A stretch of 54,022 nt of DNA from Diaporthe sp. PMI_573 (Eukaryota; Ascomycota; Sordariomycetes; Diaporthales; Diaporthaceae). The DNA lies in the NCBI GenBank assembly GCA_021399435.1, contig JAJTUP010000170.1:1-54022 (forward strand), read 5' to 3'. Each line of letters opens with the position of its first letter. The stretch's first letter is position 1. Under the pieces are notes generated by a model. It searched no databases. It was not told the DNA's origin and saw nothing but the letters and a program-made list of their open reading frames with translations. This document shows, piece by piece, positions 10,248 through 21,404 of this stretch. Both the position numbers and the translations under genes were made by a program.

Positions 10248-13200
10248 CTGTATTCCGTTAGCTCTTGGCGATGGCTTCTCTGTCCTCCACCCTTACCGTT
10301 GATAATATCCTGGATTTAGCTTATCCAGGTCGTGGTTGAATGGGCCGGTGAGGACCGGCACGTATTGCTCACCCACCCCCCTTCAGGAGCTCTTGGGTCC
10401 ATCTCTCTCGGTCGACAAGGTCTTGGCCAAATGGGAGATACTGTAGCTTGTCTAAATTGGTCCACTTCCCGACCCTCCGCACCTGGATCATAGTGGCATA
10501 GTCGTAGAAGCAGAGGTCCTGTAACAGAGGCCCACGACAGACGTACGCCTCCAGCAGTGGAAGCCGTACACCAGACTGCGCTATGCTGATCGTCTCTGGG
10601 GCCTCCCGCAGCCGGATCTCCGAGCCAGCGGCTGCCTGTAGACCCGGCCACCTCCTGAAGACTGCCCAGTATAGTGTGTTAAGGTGGATGTTCTGCCATC
10701 TCTCCACGCTGGAGTAGTGGTTCGGATGGCCTAGGAGCCTGCTGCACACTTCCACGGCTGATAGCTCCCTGCTGGTGAAGATCTGGTTTGCCGTTCGAGC
10801 GAGAAACTGCCTAGCTTTATTGTTTGCCTGCGCGGCCCTCTGGGTTCCGCCCTCCTCGTGCCCCATCTGCTCTTGGCCGCCGACGTCCGCGGACATCCCT
10901 TCTCTCACGGTCTTCATGAGCGCCGCTCGTTTCCATAACGGCGTATCAAGCTTCGTCGCGTAGTTACTGGCGTAATAGCACATGGCTAGGCTCGCCGCGT
11001 TCGTTACGAGGAGTCGAACGTCGTGGTTGTGGCGCAACGCAACGGCCAGGGCCTTGTTATAGTTGTTAATTCGGCTGTGGTTGCGTTTGATGTGGAGCAG
11101 GCCATCTGGTGTGAATTCGGTCTTTTCTCGCAGAGCCCATGGGGCTTTGAAGCGACATGGATGCTTCTTTCTTGTCTGGTCCTTTTCCTTGAAGCTATAC
11201 TTAACACATGTAGCGCCGCAGCTGTGCAGCTGGCAGCGATGTGCGACCCAGTTGGCCTCGTTCTCGAACACATTGGCCAGCCTGTCAGCGTCGTTCACGA
11301 TATCGCTTATATCACCGAAGACACTATCCCACCGTCGGTACTGTCGTGCCTCCCGTTCGTCGCAGCACTACCTGCGATCAGCGGCCCTTCCCTCTGCAGT
11401 GTATAGGCAGCGCTTACCTCACTCACCAGCGCGTCGATGTATCGGCACACCTGCTCCGCGTACGCCCCGTTGTGCTGCTGCTGCATATCGTCCAAGAGAG
11501 TGGGCAGCTCCACGTTGGCGTCGAGCCACAGGAACCCGTATAGGTGCTCCGCCCCCCTTTCGTTCGTCTCAACGCAGCCATAATAGCCCGAGACCTTACC
11601 GAATATCGACTGCTCCCCTACGCGTACGCAGTGGTTGAAGAAGAGACGGATCTCGCGGTCGAAAAACTTCGCGGCGCTTACAGGATCTCGCACTATATGC
11701 TGCACCCGCCCGATGTGCTTGCGGAGCTGGTCCACTAACTGCCTGGCCTGCTCGCCGCTGATGACTCGGTAGGCAGTCAGCTTTATGTTTACCTCGTTCG
11801 TCAGGTCGTTTGGGTTGATGGTGAACCAAATGCTCTTCATTCCCAACATGAGGCTAAGGGACTCGATCTTGCGACGGTGACCGAGTCTCTCTTCGTTTGA
11901 CATGTGCTGCCCATGCCCGAAGGCGCTGAGCTCTCGAAGGAGGAAGGAGACATCCTCGTTGGTCGTCGTCCTCGTCCGGCGGTATTCTTCCTCCGCTGCC
12001 TCGATCTCGCCGGCAGTTAGTGTGCGGAGGATCTGCTCGACCCGCGCGAAGGACCGCTTCTTCATACGTATGTAGCTGATCCGCCGGTTCTCCGAGCGTA
12101 CCAGCATGTTGTAGATGAGGAAGGGAAAGGCCGGATGCGTCGCAAAGAGGCCGCCTGCTTTTCGTCAATACGGTTCCATCTCCCTGCTCGTCAGGTACAT
12201 ACCATGTCTCCGGAGAAGGTGTCTCGCCCAATTCTGCAGCGTGAAGTTGTGGTCTTGACTGTCGGTATTATTCTCCTCAGAGGCTGTATCTCCCGTGCGC
12301 CCGACACCCGCTTCCTCCACCACTTTAGGCCCTCCCCGGCCCCATGGAAATAGGCAGGGGAAGGCTTTTGGAAAGAAGTCGGGATCGTTGCTGTCGGCAT
12401 ACTCCTCACCCCGCCGGTTGATGATAAAAGACTCCATGGTACCAACTGAGTATCCGACGCCGTCGTCGACCCGCCTGCGCTTCCTTGCCTGATGACGGCG
12501 CTCGTCCTGGGCCATGCCAGCCTGGAACAACCGTAGCCGTTCTCGGGGACTGTGGTCGGCCGTCGCATCAAGCCCTAACATCCCTGTCGAGACCATCTCG
12601 ACTAGCTCTTGCTCTATGTGGCGTGGATCTAGCTCTTCTATCTGGAGATACCGCGTCCGCAAGCCGCCTAGTCTCGCATTGCTTTCGTTCTCCTGGCGTA
12701 CGGCCTCGTCTTCGCGGTGCTCCAACATAGCCAGCACCTCTTCGACCGTACGAACAGGCTGCTCCTCACGGCCGCGCTCTACAGCCGAGACGTAGTGTCC
12801 GGCCCGGATTTGGTCCTCCGGGCTCAGCTCGTATGGAGCCATGTTCTCAAATATGGCCTCTGGTACTTCGGTGCCGGCACACCAGTCTCCCCAGCTCCGC
12901 AGGTTTTTCTCGCTTATACATATATCTCGGTATAACGGGTTATACCGCTTTAGCCAGGCAAGCGCGCGTTTGAGCCGCTGCGGGTTGACCGACATCATCC
13001 AGGCAATGTCTGTTGGCACCGGCTTCCGCGGTGCCACGAAGCAGACATGGATCCTCTCTAGCTCGTCGACCATGGGGTGCGGAAGCACTTTAGACACCAA
13101 GTTCTCTACGTCGTTTGGGAAGACTGTGATGTGGCCCTTCTTATGCTTGCGATATCGGCCGTTGGTAGCTTTCTCAATGTCGATTTGGAACTTCGTGATC

Positions 13201-14066
13201 CAACCACAAGGTATATAAAGGCCGATGAGCCGTTCTTCAAGCGGGGTCAAGCATTTCAGCGCCTCAGGGTATCTGTGAGTGCATCCGAGACTGAGGTTGT
13301 TGACCTGGCAGGCGCGTGGGAGCTTTCCTGCCTCTAAGGAGTGACTACAGTCTTTGCAGACTGAGAACACGTCCGCCCCCTCGCGGGGGAAACATTGCCG
13401 ACATGAGAAATGCTCTAGATCTTGCCGCGTGAGACACCGCTCCACCTGCCGATATAACGGCTCAAGCACCGCCCAGCTCCAGTCCACAACGTCGATGGGT
13501 GCCTTTTGCTCGTAGCAGACGACACAGTGTGCAATCTCCATGGTGCTCTCGTCATGCATCATATTATAGAAGTCACGGGCTGTCTCCAACTGGAGTTCGC
13601 CCGGTCTTGCCTCACTCCATGTGTGTTTCGCTGAATCTCTAACCCTCTGGTCCCAGCGCTCGTCCATCACCTTCAAGGCCTCCTGCAACAGCCTGTTTCG
13701 TTCCTGGAACATAGCAGAGCTTGGGGTGTCCGGGACCGGCAGTATCGGATGGCTTGCTGGTGCCGACCGTCCTGGTACGCTGGGGGGGCCGGCTATGTCG
13801 GTAGCGACTAGTCTGGCAGTTCTGGTACTGGGGCGGTATGTTTGCGTCTTCATACTGGGCAGTTGGGAGGATATAGATCGCTGTGGTGAAGTAAGCGCAA
13901 GTCTAGGACCACGCCGCTTAAGTCTCGAACCCGGTTTGTTACCGCGCCGGTTTAGTCCCGGGGTCACAACGATAGCAGGACACTGAGCTGGCGGTGTGCT
14001 CGGTGTCTTGGGAAGGAGTCGGGCCAGCGGCCGTGTTGGTGGGTAGACTCGACGCTTTCTAGCCAT
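7814..14066 (-). pseudogene. Helitron RepHel (rolling-circle replicase-helicase), nearly full length
   Basis: Start ATG at 14066. Reading 14066-12165 gives the cysteine-rich DUF6570-like N-terminus, then an in-frame TGA (12165-12167). The same frame continues to 11307 with the Helitron_like_N/Rep domain (SIWFTINPNDLTNE). The HUH motif reads HLY instead of HLH (near 11549). A frameshift lies at about 11390-11305. Then comes the Rep two-tyrosine motif (YYASNYATK) and a +1 in a six-C run (10376-10381). A clean 49-nt intron follows (10248-10296: donor GTAAGG, branch GCTAAC, acceptor TACAG). The last exon (10247-7814) holds a complete PIF1-type helicase: GGSGGTGKS Walker A, LVVDEVSM Walker B, GDFLQFGPV, and a C-terminal YVQLSRCKR motif. 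Apart from the lesions it would be about 2,067 aa, normal for the family. Confidence 0.92.
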
Positions 14067-14443
14067 GACGCTAGGCAGTGATCCATGATGTTCCAGCAAC
14101 GACTTTTGTCCGTGGAAATCCTCTAGCGTCGCCAGAATGTCTCTTATTCTTCCTTGGCTGAGTGCTATTATGCAGTCATGGTCTCGTCACACCTGTTTCC
14201 CAGCCATGGGGAACTCCGTTGTGCCGATGTGTCACGGGCAACTACGGCATCAGGCATGAAACGTGACCGAGTGGTCCTGCCGGGGACTTCCCTGCTAACG
14301 AGTGACTAGGCCACTGTGACCAGTATTGTCGTTGCCGTCGTCAGTGCGAGGGCCCCACTTTGTTGGAAACTTTATTGGAAGTTCACGATTCCTTCGAAAC
14401 GATCTGTGCTCGGACCTGCTCTCTTTTTCTCTACTAACTCACT
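14067..14443. other. 5' flank of the Helitron / 3' flank of the MYND gene
   Basis: Nothing coding recognised. The TC-type 5' end of the Helitron may lie here or beyond the MYND gene; I cannot place it. Confidence 0.35.
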
Positions 14444-15319
14444 TTACTTCATCTCGACTTCCAGGTCTTCCATTCCTGCTGCTCCCATCAGCACACGTGC
14501 CACGACCTCCTCTCGGCTAATCTCCCTGGATCGTGGAGGCTCTCCGGGTCCCGCGACATTGAAGACGGCGCTGTAGGTCACTTTGGTGTCTGTGTCGTCG
14601 TCCGCCTCGTCCAGAGGGCACCTTGAATCGAATGTCGGCGTCGGCCACGGCGTACACTCTGCCTTGTGGTTTGGCCAGTCCTCCTCTTGGTGCTCTTGCC
14701 CACAATACCCCGCGACGTGACAGCCCCCGCATTCCCTCAGCCCTTCCCTTTTCTTGCATACTCTACAGGACATCAGCTCTGCGAAGAGTCCTGGGTCCGG
14801 GCCACTAAGGCCACCATCTGGAGAGCGCCTCCTCGACATTACTTGCAGCATGCGCTGGCGGGTCCGCGTCCGACATTTCAGGTCCCCGCAGAACGGATCC
14901 ACGACGACCACAGCGTGAGGTTCTGGAGCATCAAGGAACGGCATCGGTGGTAGATATTCAGTGGCCGTTGCCGGTAACCCACACGCACACGAGGCCGGAC
15001 TGGCACGCCGGAGGCAAGTCGTCTCGCTCTGCTCCATAATGCTATTCATCGCCGCGTCCCACAGCTGCCTTTCCTCGGGTCTCGCCTGGTCTGAATCGTC
15101 TCCTGCCCTGATGATGCGATTAGGTATATCGTAGGACACATCGAACTTGATGCGTACACGATAGCAGAGGAAATCAAACCGAACGCGTGTTGTTGTCATC
15201 TTGGCGTTGATACTGTTCACAATCTGGGGTAGAATGTGGAAACACTTCTTGCGCCGCAAATGACGTAGTGGGGAGTACGGATCCGTATTTGAAGAGACGT
15301 TGCGACCTCTCCACCCCAT
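14444..15319 (-). CDS. MYND-type zinc-finger protein
   Basis: The ORF is open from 15394, but the first ATG is at 15319 (291 aa) and a second is at 15199 (MTTTRVRF). The C-terminal half holds one MYND finger: CRVC, then ECGGC, GYC, QEHQEEDWPNHKAEC. This fits C-x2-C-x7-C-x2-C-x4-Y-C-x3-H, ending W-x2-H-x3-C. MYND fingers usually bind proline-rich partner peptides. An upstream CLRRASPASCACG segment and a very acidic DEADDDTD stretch flank the finger. It lies directly upstream of the Helitron gene on the same strand, so it may be Helitron cargo or a host neighbour. The frame is intact. The exact start is uncertain. Confidence 0.7.
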   Translation of the reverse strand: MGWRGRNVSSNTDPYSPLRHLRRKKCFHILPQIVNSINAKMTTTRVRFDFLCYRVRIKFDVSYDIPNRIIRAGDDSDQARPEERQLWDAAMNSIMEQSETTCLRRASPASCACGLPATATEYLPPMPFLDAPEPHAVVVVDPFCGDLKCRTRTRQRMLQVMSRRRSPDGGLSGPDPGLFAELMSCRVCKKREGLRECGGCHVAGYCGQEHQEEDWPNHKAECTPWPTPTFDSRCPLDEADDDTDTKVTYSAVFNVAGPGEPPRSREISREEVVARVLMGAAGMEDLEVEMK

Positions 15320-16376
15320 GATCCCTGCCCAAGTATCAGCTGATGATAGCAAAGCTTTGATACGATGTAATTTACCACTTTTAGCCTTTCGCACGAGCCT
15401 GTACTATCGAGGTCCGTTTTGAAGATTGATTGAACATAACGAGTACTCAGGATGGGTAGATCTATCTTGTCTACAGGTAAAATCGCTGTGACCCTGTTAG
15501 TGGCTCGCGAATTTCAACCAGCTGTTCCAACCTGTCAACTGCATACAACACCAATAACCCATGCCCCAGCTGAGAACAGCCGTAGACGCATGGTTTTTCC
15601 GCACGGACGCATGACCTTCTCTGCCTGAAGACGTCCTGATGCGGAGCGCCAGCTCTCTCTTTTCCTTCCTAACGGGAGGCCCTCCTAGCAAGCCGGCTTG
15701 ACGGCTGCTCCCCAGTTTGATGTGGCCCGTGCACTCAAGTCTATGATTGGCTATAATTACTGCGGGGCGTTCCCACCTGAATTCCCTGCAAAGAGGTGAC
15801 GCAAAGGGGCTTTTTCAACCTAACTCTAAGTTCCAACCACTTTTACAGGCTGTCGCATCACACATCAATTCGCTTGGTGGCACTGGGTTCGGCGATAGAT
15901 GGGCTAACAGTCCTCTAGCAGATTGGTGGTAGTTGGTGGTCGGTCAAAGGAGGCCGGCTGCTGGCCAGTCTGGTATGCAGACAGGTGATACCTACTGCGT
16001 CTTGCCTTGCCATGGGTGCGTTTGATCTCGGGTGGTCCAAAAAGGGCTAAAGCATGATTTCGTTCTTCTGTAGCCAACTTCCCTAGTCCGGCGGGCCTCC
16101 TGATCCCCAACGGGTTCCATCTGCTATCGCTGCTTGTGATTGGAAGCTGATCAGGAAGGCCGCAGTGTTTGGGGGCACAGCAAAAGTGATTAGAGTAGGC
16201 TGAAGACTCGTTTTCTTCCTTCTATAAAGTGTGGAAGTATGTAATGTATTAGAAAAGGTTCAGCTATGGGGCAGTTGCATGTCTGCAGGCCCTCTAAGCC
16301 TGTCAAAACCTATTGCCCTTGGCTTCTGAGCTGGTTATCTGATCAACTTGCAATCAACCAGTAAATGATGTCGTTA
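15320..16376. other. Intergenic, no gene recognised
   Basis: Only short open frames without similarity. Probably an old intergenic or repeat-derived stretch. Confidence 0.4.
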
Positions 16377-17090
16377 TCATTTGGGGGCCCTGCATTCCGG
16401 CTTTAAATATCGCCTAAGGGTTTCGAGTACATCGCAATACCTTCTTGACTCAGCAAATTCTATTGCAGTCATATCGAACTCCCCTCTGATTTCCATGTCA
16501 GCACCGTTTCTTAGCAGAACTTCCGCTGGAGAAGGCTGGTTATAGAGCACCGCTACAATTAGTGGGGTATCCCCAAAGTCGTTCTGTTGGTTCAAGCTTT
16601 GAATACAAGCAGTTCTTATATCTGTAAGATCGTTTTCCTCTTCTAAAAGGAACCTGAGAAGTTCATGACACTCTGGCTCGGTCGATCCCGAGAGGATATG
16701 CAATATATTGTCACCCAGGTCATTTTTCGCAAGCGGATCCGCGCCGCTACGCAACAGTAGTTGTACAACTTCGCCCTTGCCATCTTTGAATTGATCTGCA
16801 GGGATGCGAAGAACCTCGTGGAAAACATTACTACCGCACCTACCAGGTAGCGGACTATTGAGGTCGATGTCTGAGCTGGCCACACATGCTTGGAGGATGT
16901 CTCCGCCTTGGACGCACGCTAAATAGAACGCCTCGATGTCGAAAAGGTGATCTTCGGACTGATTGTGACTTATCTCCACCCCAAGGTCAGACGGTAAGTG
17001 AGTGTCTTCCAACAAGGTTGAGGCCGAGCTGCAGCCGGAGGACCATGAATTGGCTGGACTAAATATGATCGTCGAAGTAGGTGAGTCCAT
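16377..17090 (-). CDS. Ankyrin-repeat protein
   Basis: A single-exon ORF of 237 aa from ATG 17090. After a Ser-rich N-terminus (~45 residues) it has ankyrin-type units: EVVQLLLRSGADPLAKNDLGDN, then NDFGDTPLIVAVLY with PAEVLLRNGADMEIR, and a final FDMTAIEFAESRRYCDVLETL. Earlier diverged units are likely (residues 50-100). Ankyrin arrays mediate protein-protein contacts. There is no enzymatic domain, signal peptide or membrane segment. In fungi, such short ankyrin proteins in variable regions are often truncated NLR-like or F-box proteins; this one shows no NACHT or NB-ARC upstream. Frame intact. Confidence 0.7.
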   Translation of the reverse strand: MDSPTSTIIFSPANSWSSGCSSASTLLEDTHLPSDLGVEISHNQSEDHLFDIEAFYLACVQGGDILQACVASSDIDLNSPLPGRCGSNVFHEVLRIPADQFKDGKGEVVQLLLRSGADPLAKNDLGDNILHILSGSTEPECHELLRFLLEEENDLTDIRTACIQSLNQQNDFGDTPLIVAVLYNQPSPAEVLLRNGADMEIRGEFDMTAIEFAESRRYCDVLETLRRYLKPECRAPK

Positions 17091-18469
17091 CTCGTATCGC
17101 GTTTTTTGATAACTCAGTTCGGTACGGAACGAAGTGGAAATGAATCAACATTGAATGGCTTTGCAGGAGATACGCCAGTGGGTGTTTTCTTCGGGGTATA
17201 TATATATATATATAATGAGAGGCGTCTAAATCGGAATTCAGCACATAATTCTTTCATATTTCGTTCCAGGATTAGGGAAAGTGGATACTTACTCCTATTT
17301 TAGAAATTTGAGATGGAGAATGCGAATGTGAAAATATTTAAGTTACGGGCAGCAAATGGTGAGAATTACAGGGGACTGCCGGAGAAGAAGTCTCTGTATT
17401 GATGGTATGACATTCCCAAGTTCTCGGAATAAGCTTTCCGCTTCCTTCCGTTTCCTTTTTGGCCTACACTACTTTAGGATTTCGCAAGGTACTATGCGTT
17501 TTCTGAGTCAAACCCACTCGGCAAGAAATGATTCCTGGGGCCAATATTTTGATTTCCACTGTCACTTCGTTCACTCGCCGGTGCCAGGAACCAATTATAG
17601 ATCCCCACGTCTTAAACACAGCAGTAACAAAAACAGACCCTCTCACCAAAAGTTTAGTCTTTCAAACTGGTTGATGTTATCTGGACAGACAATTCCACAA
17701 TGGGAAAAGCCGAATCGAATTGCTGGAGCCTGTATTTAAGAAAGTTGAATTTAGGCTTTGGTAAACTGCTCCCTTAGGCAAACAGAAAACTTATGCTTAG
17801 AAAACGCAGCTGCATGCTGCTCTGCTCCAAATTCAGCTTTCTTACAATCTTACTTGGTCTTATATCTAAATGACAAAAGCAGCTTTCCACCTCCTTCTTG
17901 CAAAGTTTAGTGAAAAATTGTGGGAAAAAATGCTGTATAAATGGCGTTGAGTCCATGGGAATGACTGTGGAAGTCATGAATATGGTTGCTGGGGAACCAG
18001 ACAATAGCAAATAAGATGAAGCAGGCCGTTCCCTGAAAGAACTTTTGCGTCATTAAAGATGGCGTGTTGCTTCTAGCTCGATATAAGAAATAGCCGAGCA
18101 AAAAGGACGCAACAAATGAGATCATCCACTGAGAGCCAGCTGCTTCGGCCTCCATAGCACGTTAGTTGTGCATTTTGGTCAATTGAGATCTACTCTGCGA
18201 AAGAAAATATGATGAGGCGGCCCTTTGTTCTTATAGTTTTTGCATTTTGGTCACAGCCCCATATATTACGTAAAGCTTTGGAGCCTGAAGTACTGGCTCA
18301 CAGCCTGCACACTTATAGCTACCTACCTTGAGAGCGCCATCCAACTCTAATGCCCAAGTCGAGCCTAAGCAAATCGACCGCCTGACTTGCGCCTTCCTCG
18401 CCGGAACCGACACACTGGAAACTTACACATCAGCGCGCACTACAGGCAACGAAACTGTCAACTGTCAAC
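17091..18469. other. AT-rich intergenic region
   Basis: Holds a (TA)n microsatellite at about 17198-17213. A minus-strand ORF at 17907-18155 (82 aa, ATG start) has two hydrophobic stretches (SFVASFLLGYFLY and GTACFILFAIVWF). It might be a small membrane protein or a relic, but has no recognisable family. Otherwise nothing. Confidence 0.35.
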
Positions 18470-18960
18470 ATGTCCAACCTCTCCCCCCCCACCGACCCAA
18501 ATGTTACTGCTTCCCAGGGCAATGATACTGGTATGCCCATCCCCGTCCTTGTCCAACGCACTACGACGCGAACATGCTCTCTGCCTCTTGACCGAAACAC
18601 TGCCCGCAGGATCTCTTCTGTATGGCCTCATATTGCCGGCTGACCTTTTATGTCTCTTCAAACTACATAGAGGCTTCCGTCATAACCGTGAACACCAAGA
18701 CGTCAACCGCAAATTTCCCTCCTTCCAAGACCGATAAGCCCCGTCCTCACGCTTGTACCACTTGTGCCCGAGCATTCACTCGCTTGGAGCACCTCAGGAG
18801 ACATGAAAGGTGCCATACCAAAGAGAAGCCATTCGAGTGCCCAGACTGCAAACGCCGCTTCGATTAGATCACAAAAGAAGCCCCACACACGCTGGTCGTT
18901 CCCGACTAAGAGATCGCGCGATCTACTGGTCAAGAGCCGACGAAACCACGAACTACTGCG
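18470..18960 (+). pseudogene. Decayed C2H2 zinc-finger transcription factor
   Basis: A possible first exon starts at ATG 18470 (MSNLSPPTDPN) with a GTATGC donor near 18531. The conserved part at 18672-18866 reads [38 protein letters not shown] split over two fingers. The first finger is complete (C-x2-C...H-x3-H) and the second has both cysteines but then hits TAG at 18865. Beyond the stop, a different frame still shows RDLLVKSRR, the usual end of the second finger in the C2H2-plus-fungal-TF-domain family. The second finger is therefore disrupted by an insertion or frameshift. No fungal TF middle domain follows. This is a 5' fragment of a regulator. Confidence 0.6.
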
Positions 18961-19236
18961 CTTCGTCGTGGCTTAAATTAGGCAATGCCACAAGAGTCGG
19001 TCACGTCGCGGACTCTCGCTCACTCTTACGGCCGTACATGACCTCAATGTCTCGACCACATTGAAGGATCGAAGCTTCGACTTATTAAGCCAATAGAATA
19101 TAGACATTGTTTTCCGATTTGGTGAAACGCAAGGAACCTGACCTAAGGGTGTGATGCCTCACCCAACTCGGAACACAGCACCTTCCGAAGGGGTCATCTA
19201 TCATGACCTATTTCTTAGTTCCCCTCCTCTTCTTAG

Positions 19237-19755
19237 TCACTTGGGGTCCTCTGAATGAAGTGGCTGGCGTGGCGACTTGTCCTTGCCCGACACAAGCTGT
19301 TTCGAATCGCAGATTTCCTGGCTGTTTAGACCATCTCGCTTGAGCTTAATGAGGGTTTCGTCCTCCGCTGCTGACCACTGACCATGTCTTCGGACGCTAA
19401 TTATTGATGTGAGGAAGTCAAAGTGCTGGACTTGATATGTGGAAGCGTCCAATAGTTGAATCAGAATATAGTGACTCTTTCCTCCTGCTAATTCGACCTC
19501 AACTGGGATAACGCCCCAGTAGGTGTGAATGTTCAGCAATCCCTTTAGAACGTCGTTGTCCTCCAGTATTCGTGCCCATCCTGATCTACTCGTCTCAGAC
19601 TTCGAGGTCCAGAAATGCGTGAAGCCGTTTCTTTCAGTAATAGTTGTGCTCCGCTCCGACCCGGATTGGTTTAATCCTAGTTGGCCCAGGGTAATATGTG
19701 CTCTAGGAATACCTTGGCCAAAGGCATTAATTAGCCTGCAGATTAGTGGTGCCAT
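19237..19755 (-). CDS. Hypothetical protein with C-terminal Myb/SANT-like motif
   Basis: 172 aa from ATG 19755. The body is not recognised (WGVIPVEVELAGGKSHYILIQLLD is typical of its composition). Near the C-terminus is HGQWSAAEDETLIKLKRDGLNSQEIC, shown here only to mark a W...ED..L..L(K/R)..G....EI pattern as in one Myb/SANT repeat. The protein ends soon after with a Lys/Pro tail, so the repeat may be truncated. It could be a remnant of a larger protein; upstream sequence shows no clear extra exon. Confidence 0.45.
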   Translation of the reverse strand: MAPLICRLINAFGQGIPRAHITLGQLGLNQSGSERSTTITERNGFTHFWTSKSETSRSGWARILEDNDVLKGLLNIHTYWGVIPVEVELAGGKSHYILIQLLDASTYQVQHFDFLTSIISVRRHGQWSAAEDETLIKLKRDGLNSQEICDSKQLVSGKDKSPRQPLHSEDPK

Positions 19756-20988
19756 GAGTTTGACGGATTCAGAAGGATAGATATTCAGAGACGTTTTCCA
19801 GGAATGGGTTCATGACGATTCAAGATGATCAGGTAGTATCGTAATATATTCCAAAGAGATGCTGTGGTATTTCAAGCTCAGGGTATATTTGAGCGCCATT
19901 CTGATCCATTACTGAATCTTTCTAGTGGTTTTGTTTCCGTATAGAAGAGCTCTCCTACACATTGTACTTAGTTAAGTACAGCTTCAATATGGGACAATTA
20001 TGTTATACTGTATGCAGAATGAGAGGATACTGTACGCCATAGTACAGGATAGTACCTTGACAGTTGAGTACTATTGCGTATTGCTTCTAAATAGGGAGCG
20101 GAATTACAGTACAAACAGTACAGTGCAGTAAATATGAGAAGTGGTGAAAAAAAAGTCTTCTAGTTTTAGGGTACTGTAATCGCTACAGTACCTGTTCATA
20201 AAGACTTTCCCAACATAAAATGCTAATCCTACAGTAACTTTAGTACAGTAATGCAGACTCTACAGTACATATACTGTATCTCGAGTAAGAGTCTTTTTTT
20301 AAAGTACAGCCCTTCAACCTGGAGCCGCCTGCATGGTCCCACCATGATATTGGTTAGAGGTACTTTGTGAACCCATAGCCTTTCTCGGTTGGATGCTACA
20401 TTACTGTACATATAAAGCAATGCAGTATTTTAATGTACAGTACAGTATGTATAGATGCCATCACAAATAAAAATCAAGTCGTGCCCTTAAATCGATTAAG
20501 CATAAATCGATTCTAATGCTTAGTACTTATAAACCACTTAAAAGAGAAAGTTGGCTGCATTGAACTTCAAGTATAGCAAGAAGATTCCCTTTGTTAAGCA
20601 TAAAGTATGTACAATTCTATACATACATATACAGTACAAACTCAATTATTATTATACTATTTCTGAACATGCTGAATAAGAGAGAAGAGGTCTATACTCT
20701 GCTTCCAGAGCCTTTCCGGAGTGCTATATAGGTTTCGGCGCTCCCTAGAACTAGGCCATTCTGCCCTTGGCCCTTCATTATTTCCGCTTTATCCATATTC
20801 AAACGATTAGCCGGCTTAATCCAAACAAGCAATCCAGGCCTTGGTGCTGTATGAGCTCCCCAAGGGGATAAGGGCTTCTGCTGATTTTCGGAGGGGCTTT
20901 TGTGCTATCAAACGGGGCCAGCCTGGTTCAAATTCGACGCACAGTCTGGTCGCTACAGTCTAAGGGATAATAGACCCCATTTGCTCGA
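19756..20988. other. AT-rich region dense in TACAG/CTGTA motifs
   Basis: No gene recognised. From about 19980 to 20640 there are some 17 occurrences of TACAG or CTGTA, often as TACAGTA or TACTGTA and in both orientations. About one would be expected by chance. A smaller cluster lies at 21612-21647. This could be a degraded repeat or a protein-binding array. Confidence 0.6.
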
Positions 20989-21404
20989 CTAAGTCGCCAA
21001 GGTAACAGCATCCTCAATGAACTTGTCCGGAGCCCCGGTAATTATCCCGACCTTTAACGCCCGCAAAACCTCATCAAAGAGGAGGGCATGGAACGGGAAC
21101 TCCGCTGCCAGTGGCAGAAGGTTCTGCCCAGGGGTATTTTTGATGCTAAATTGATTGATTTTGACAAGGCCGATATTGTTTTGACGAGCCGTTGTTGGTG
21201 GGTGGGTGGTTGAAGTAGCAGCAGCGGGGCTTAAAGAACTTACTTGGTAGGAGGAGTGTGAGATCGTAGTTCATCTTCATTCTCTTGTGTTATACAATGC
21301 AGTCTTAATGCAGCAAAAGACTGAGCAAGGGTATTGGCTCGTTTGTCATCTGTATGGAAGCCATCCGTTTTAGAGACAGAGTTGATGACCTTAGTAGATG
21401 TCAT
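20989..21404 (-). CDS. Small hypothetical protein, two exons
   Basis: join(21404..21244,21145..20989) on the minus strand, 105 aa. Exon 1 starts MTSTKVINSVSK. The donor is GTAAGT and the acceptor ATTTAG, with a 98-nt intron. The exons sum to 318 nt and stay in frame (TPPT-N-IKNTPG). Exon 2 reads LPLAAEFPFHALLFDEVLR and ends TLAT-stop. I do not recognise it and it shows no signal peptide or motif. The support is a consensus donor and a protein-like second exon. The branch site is weak, so the model is tentative. Confidence 0.35.
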
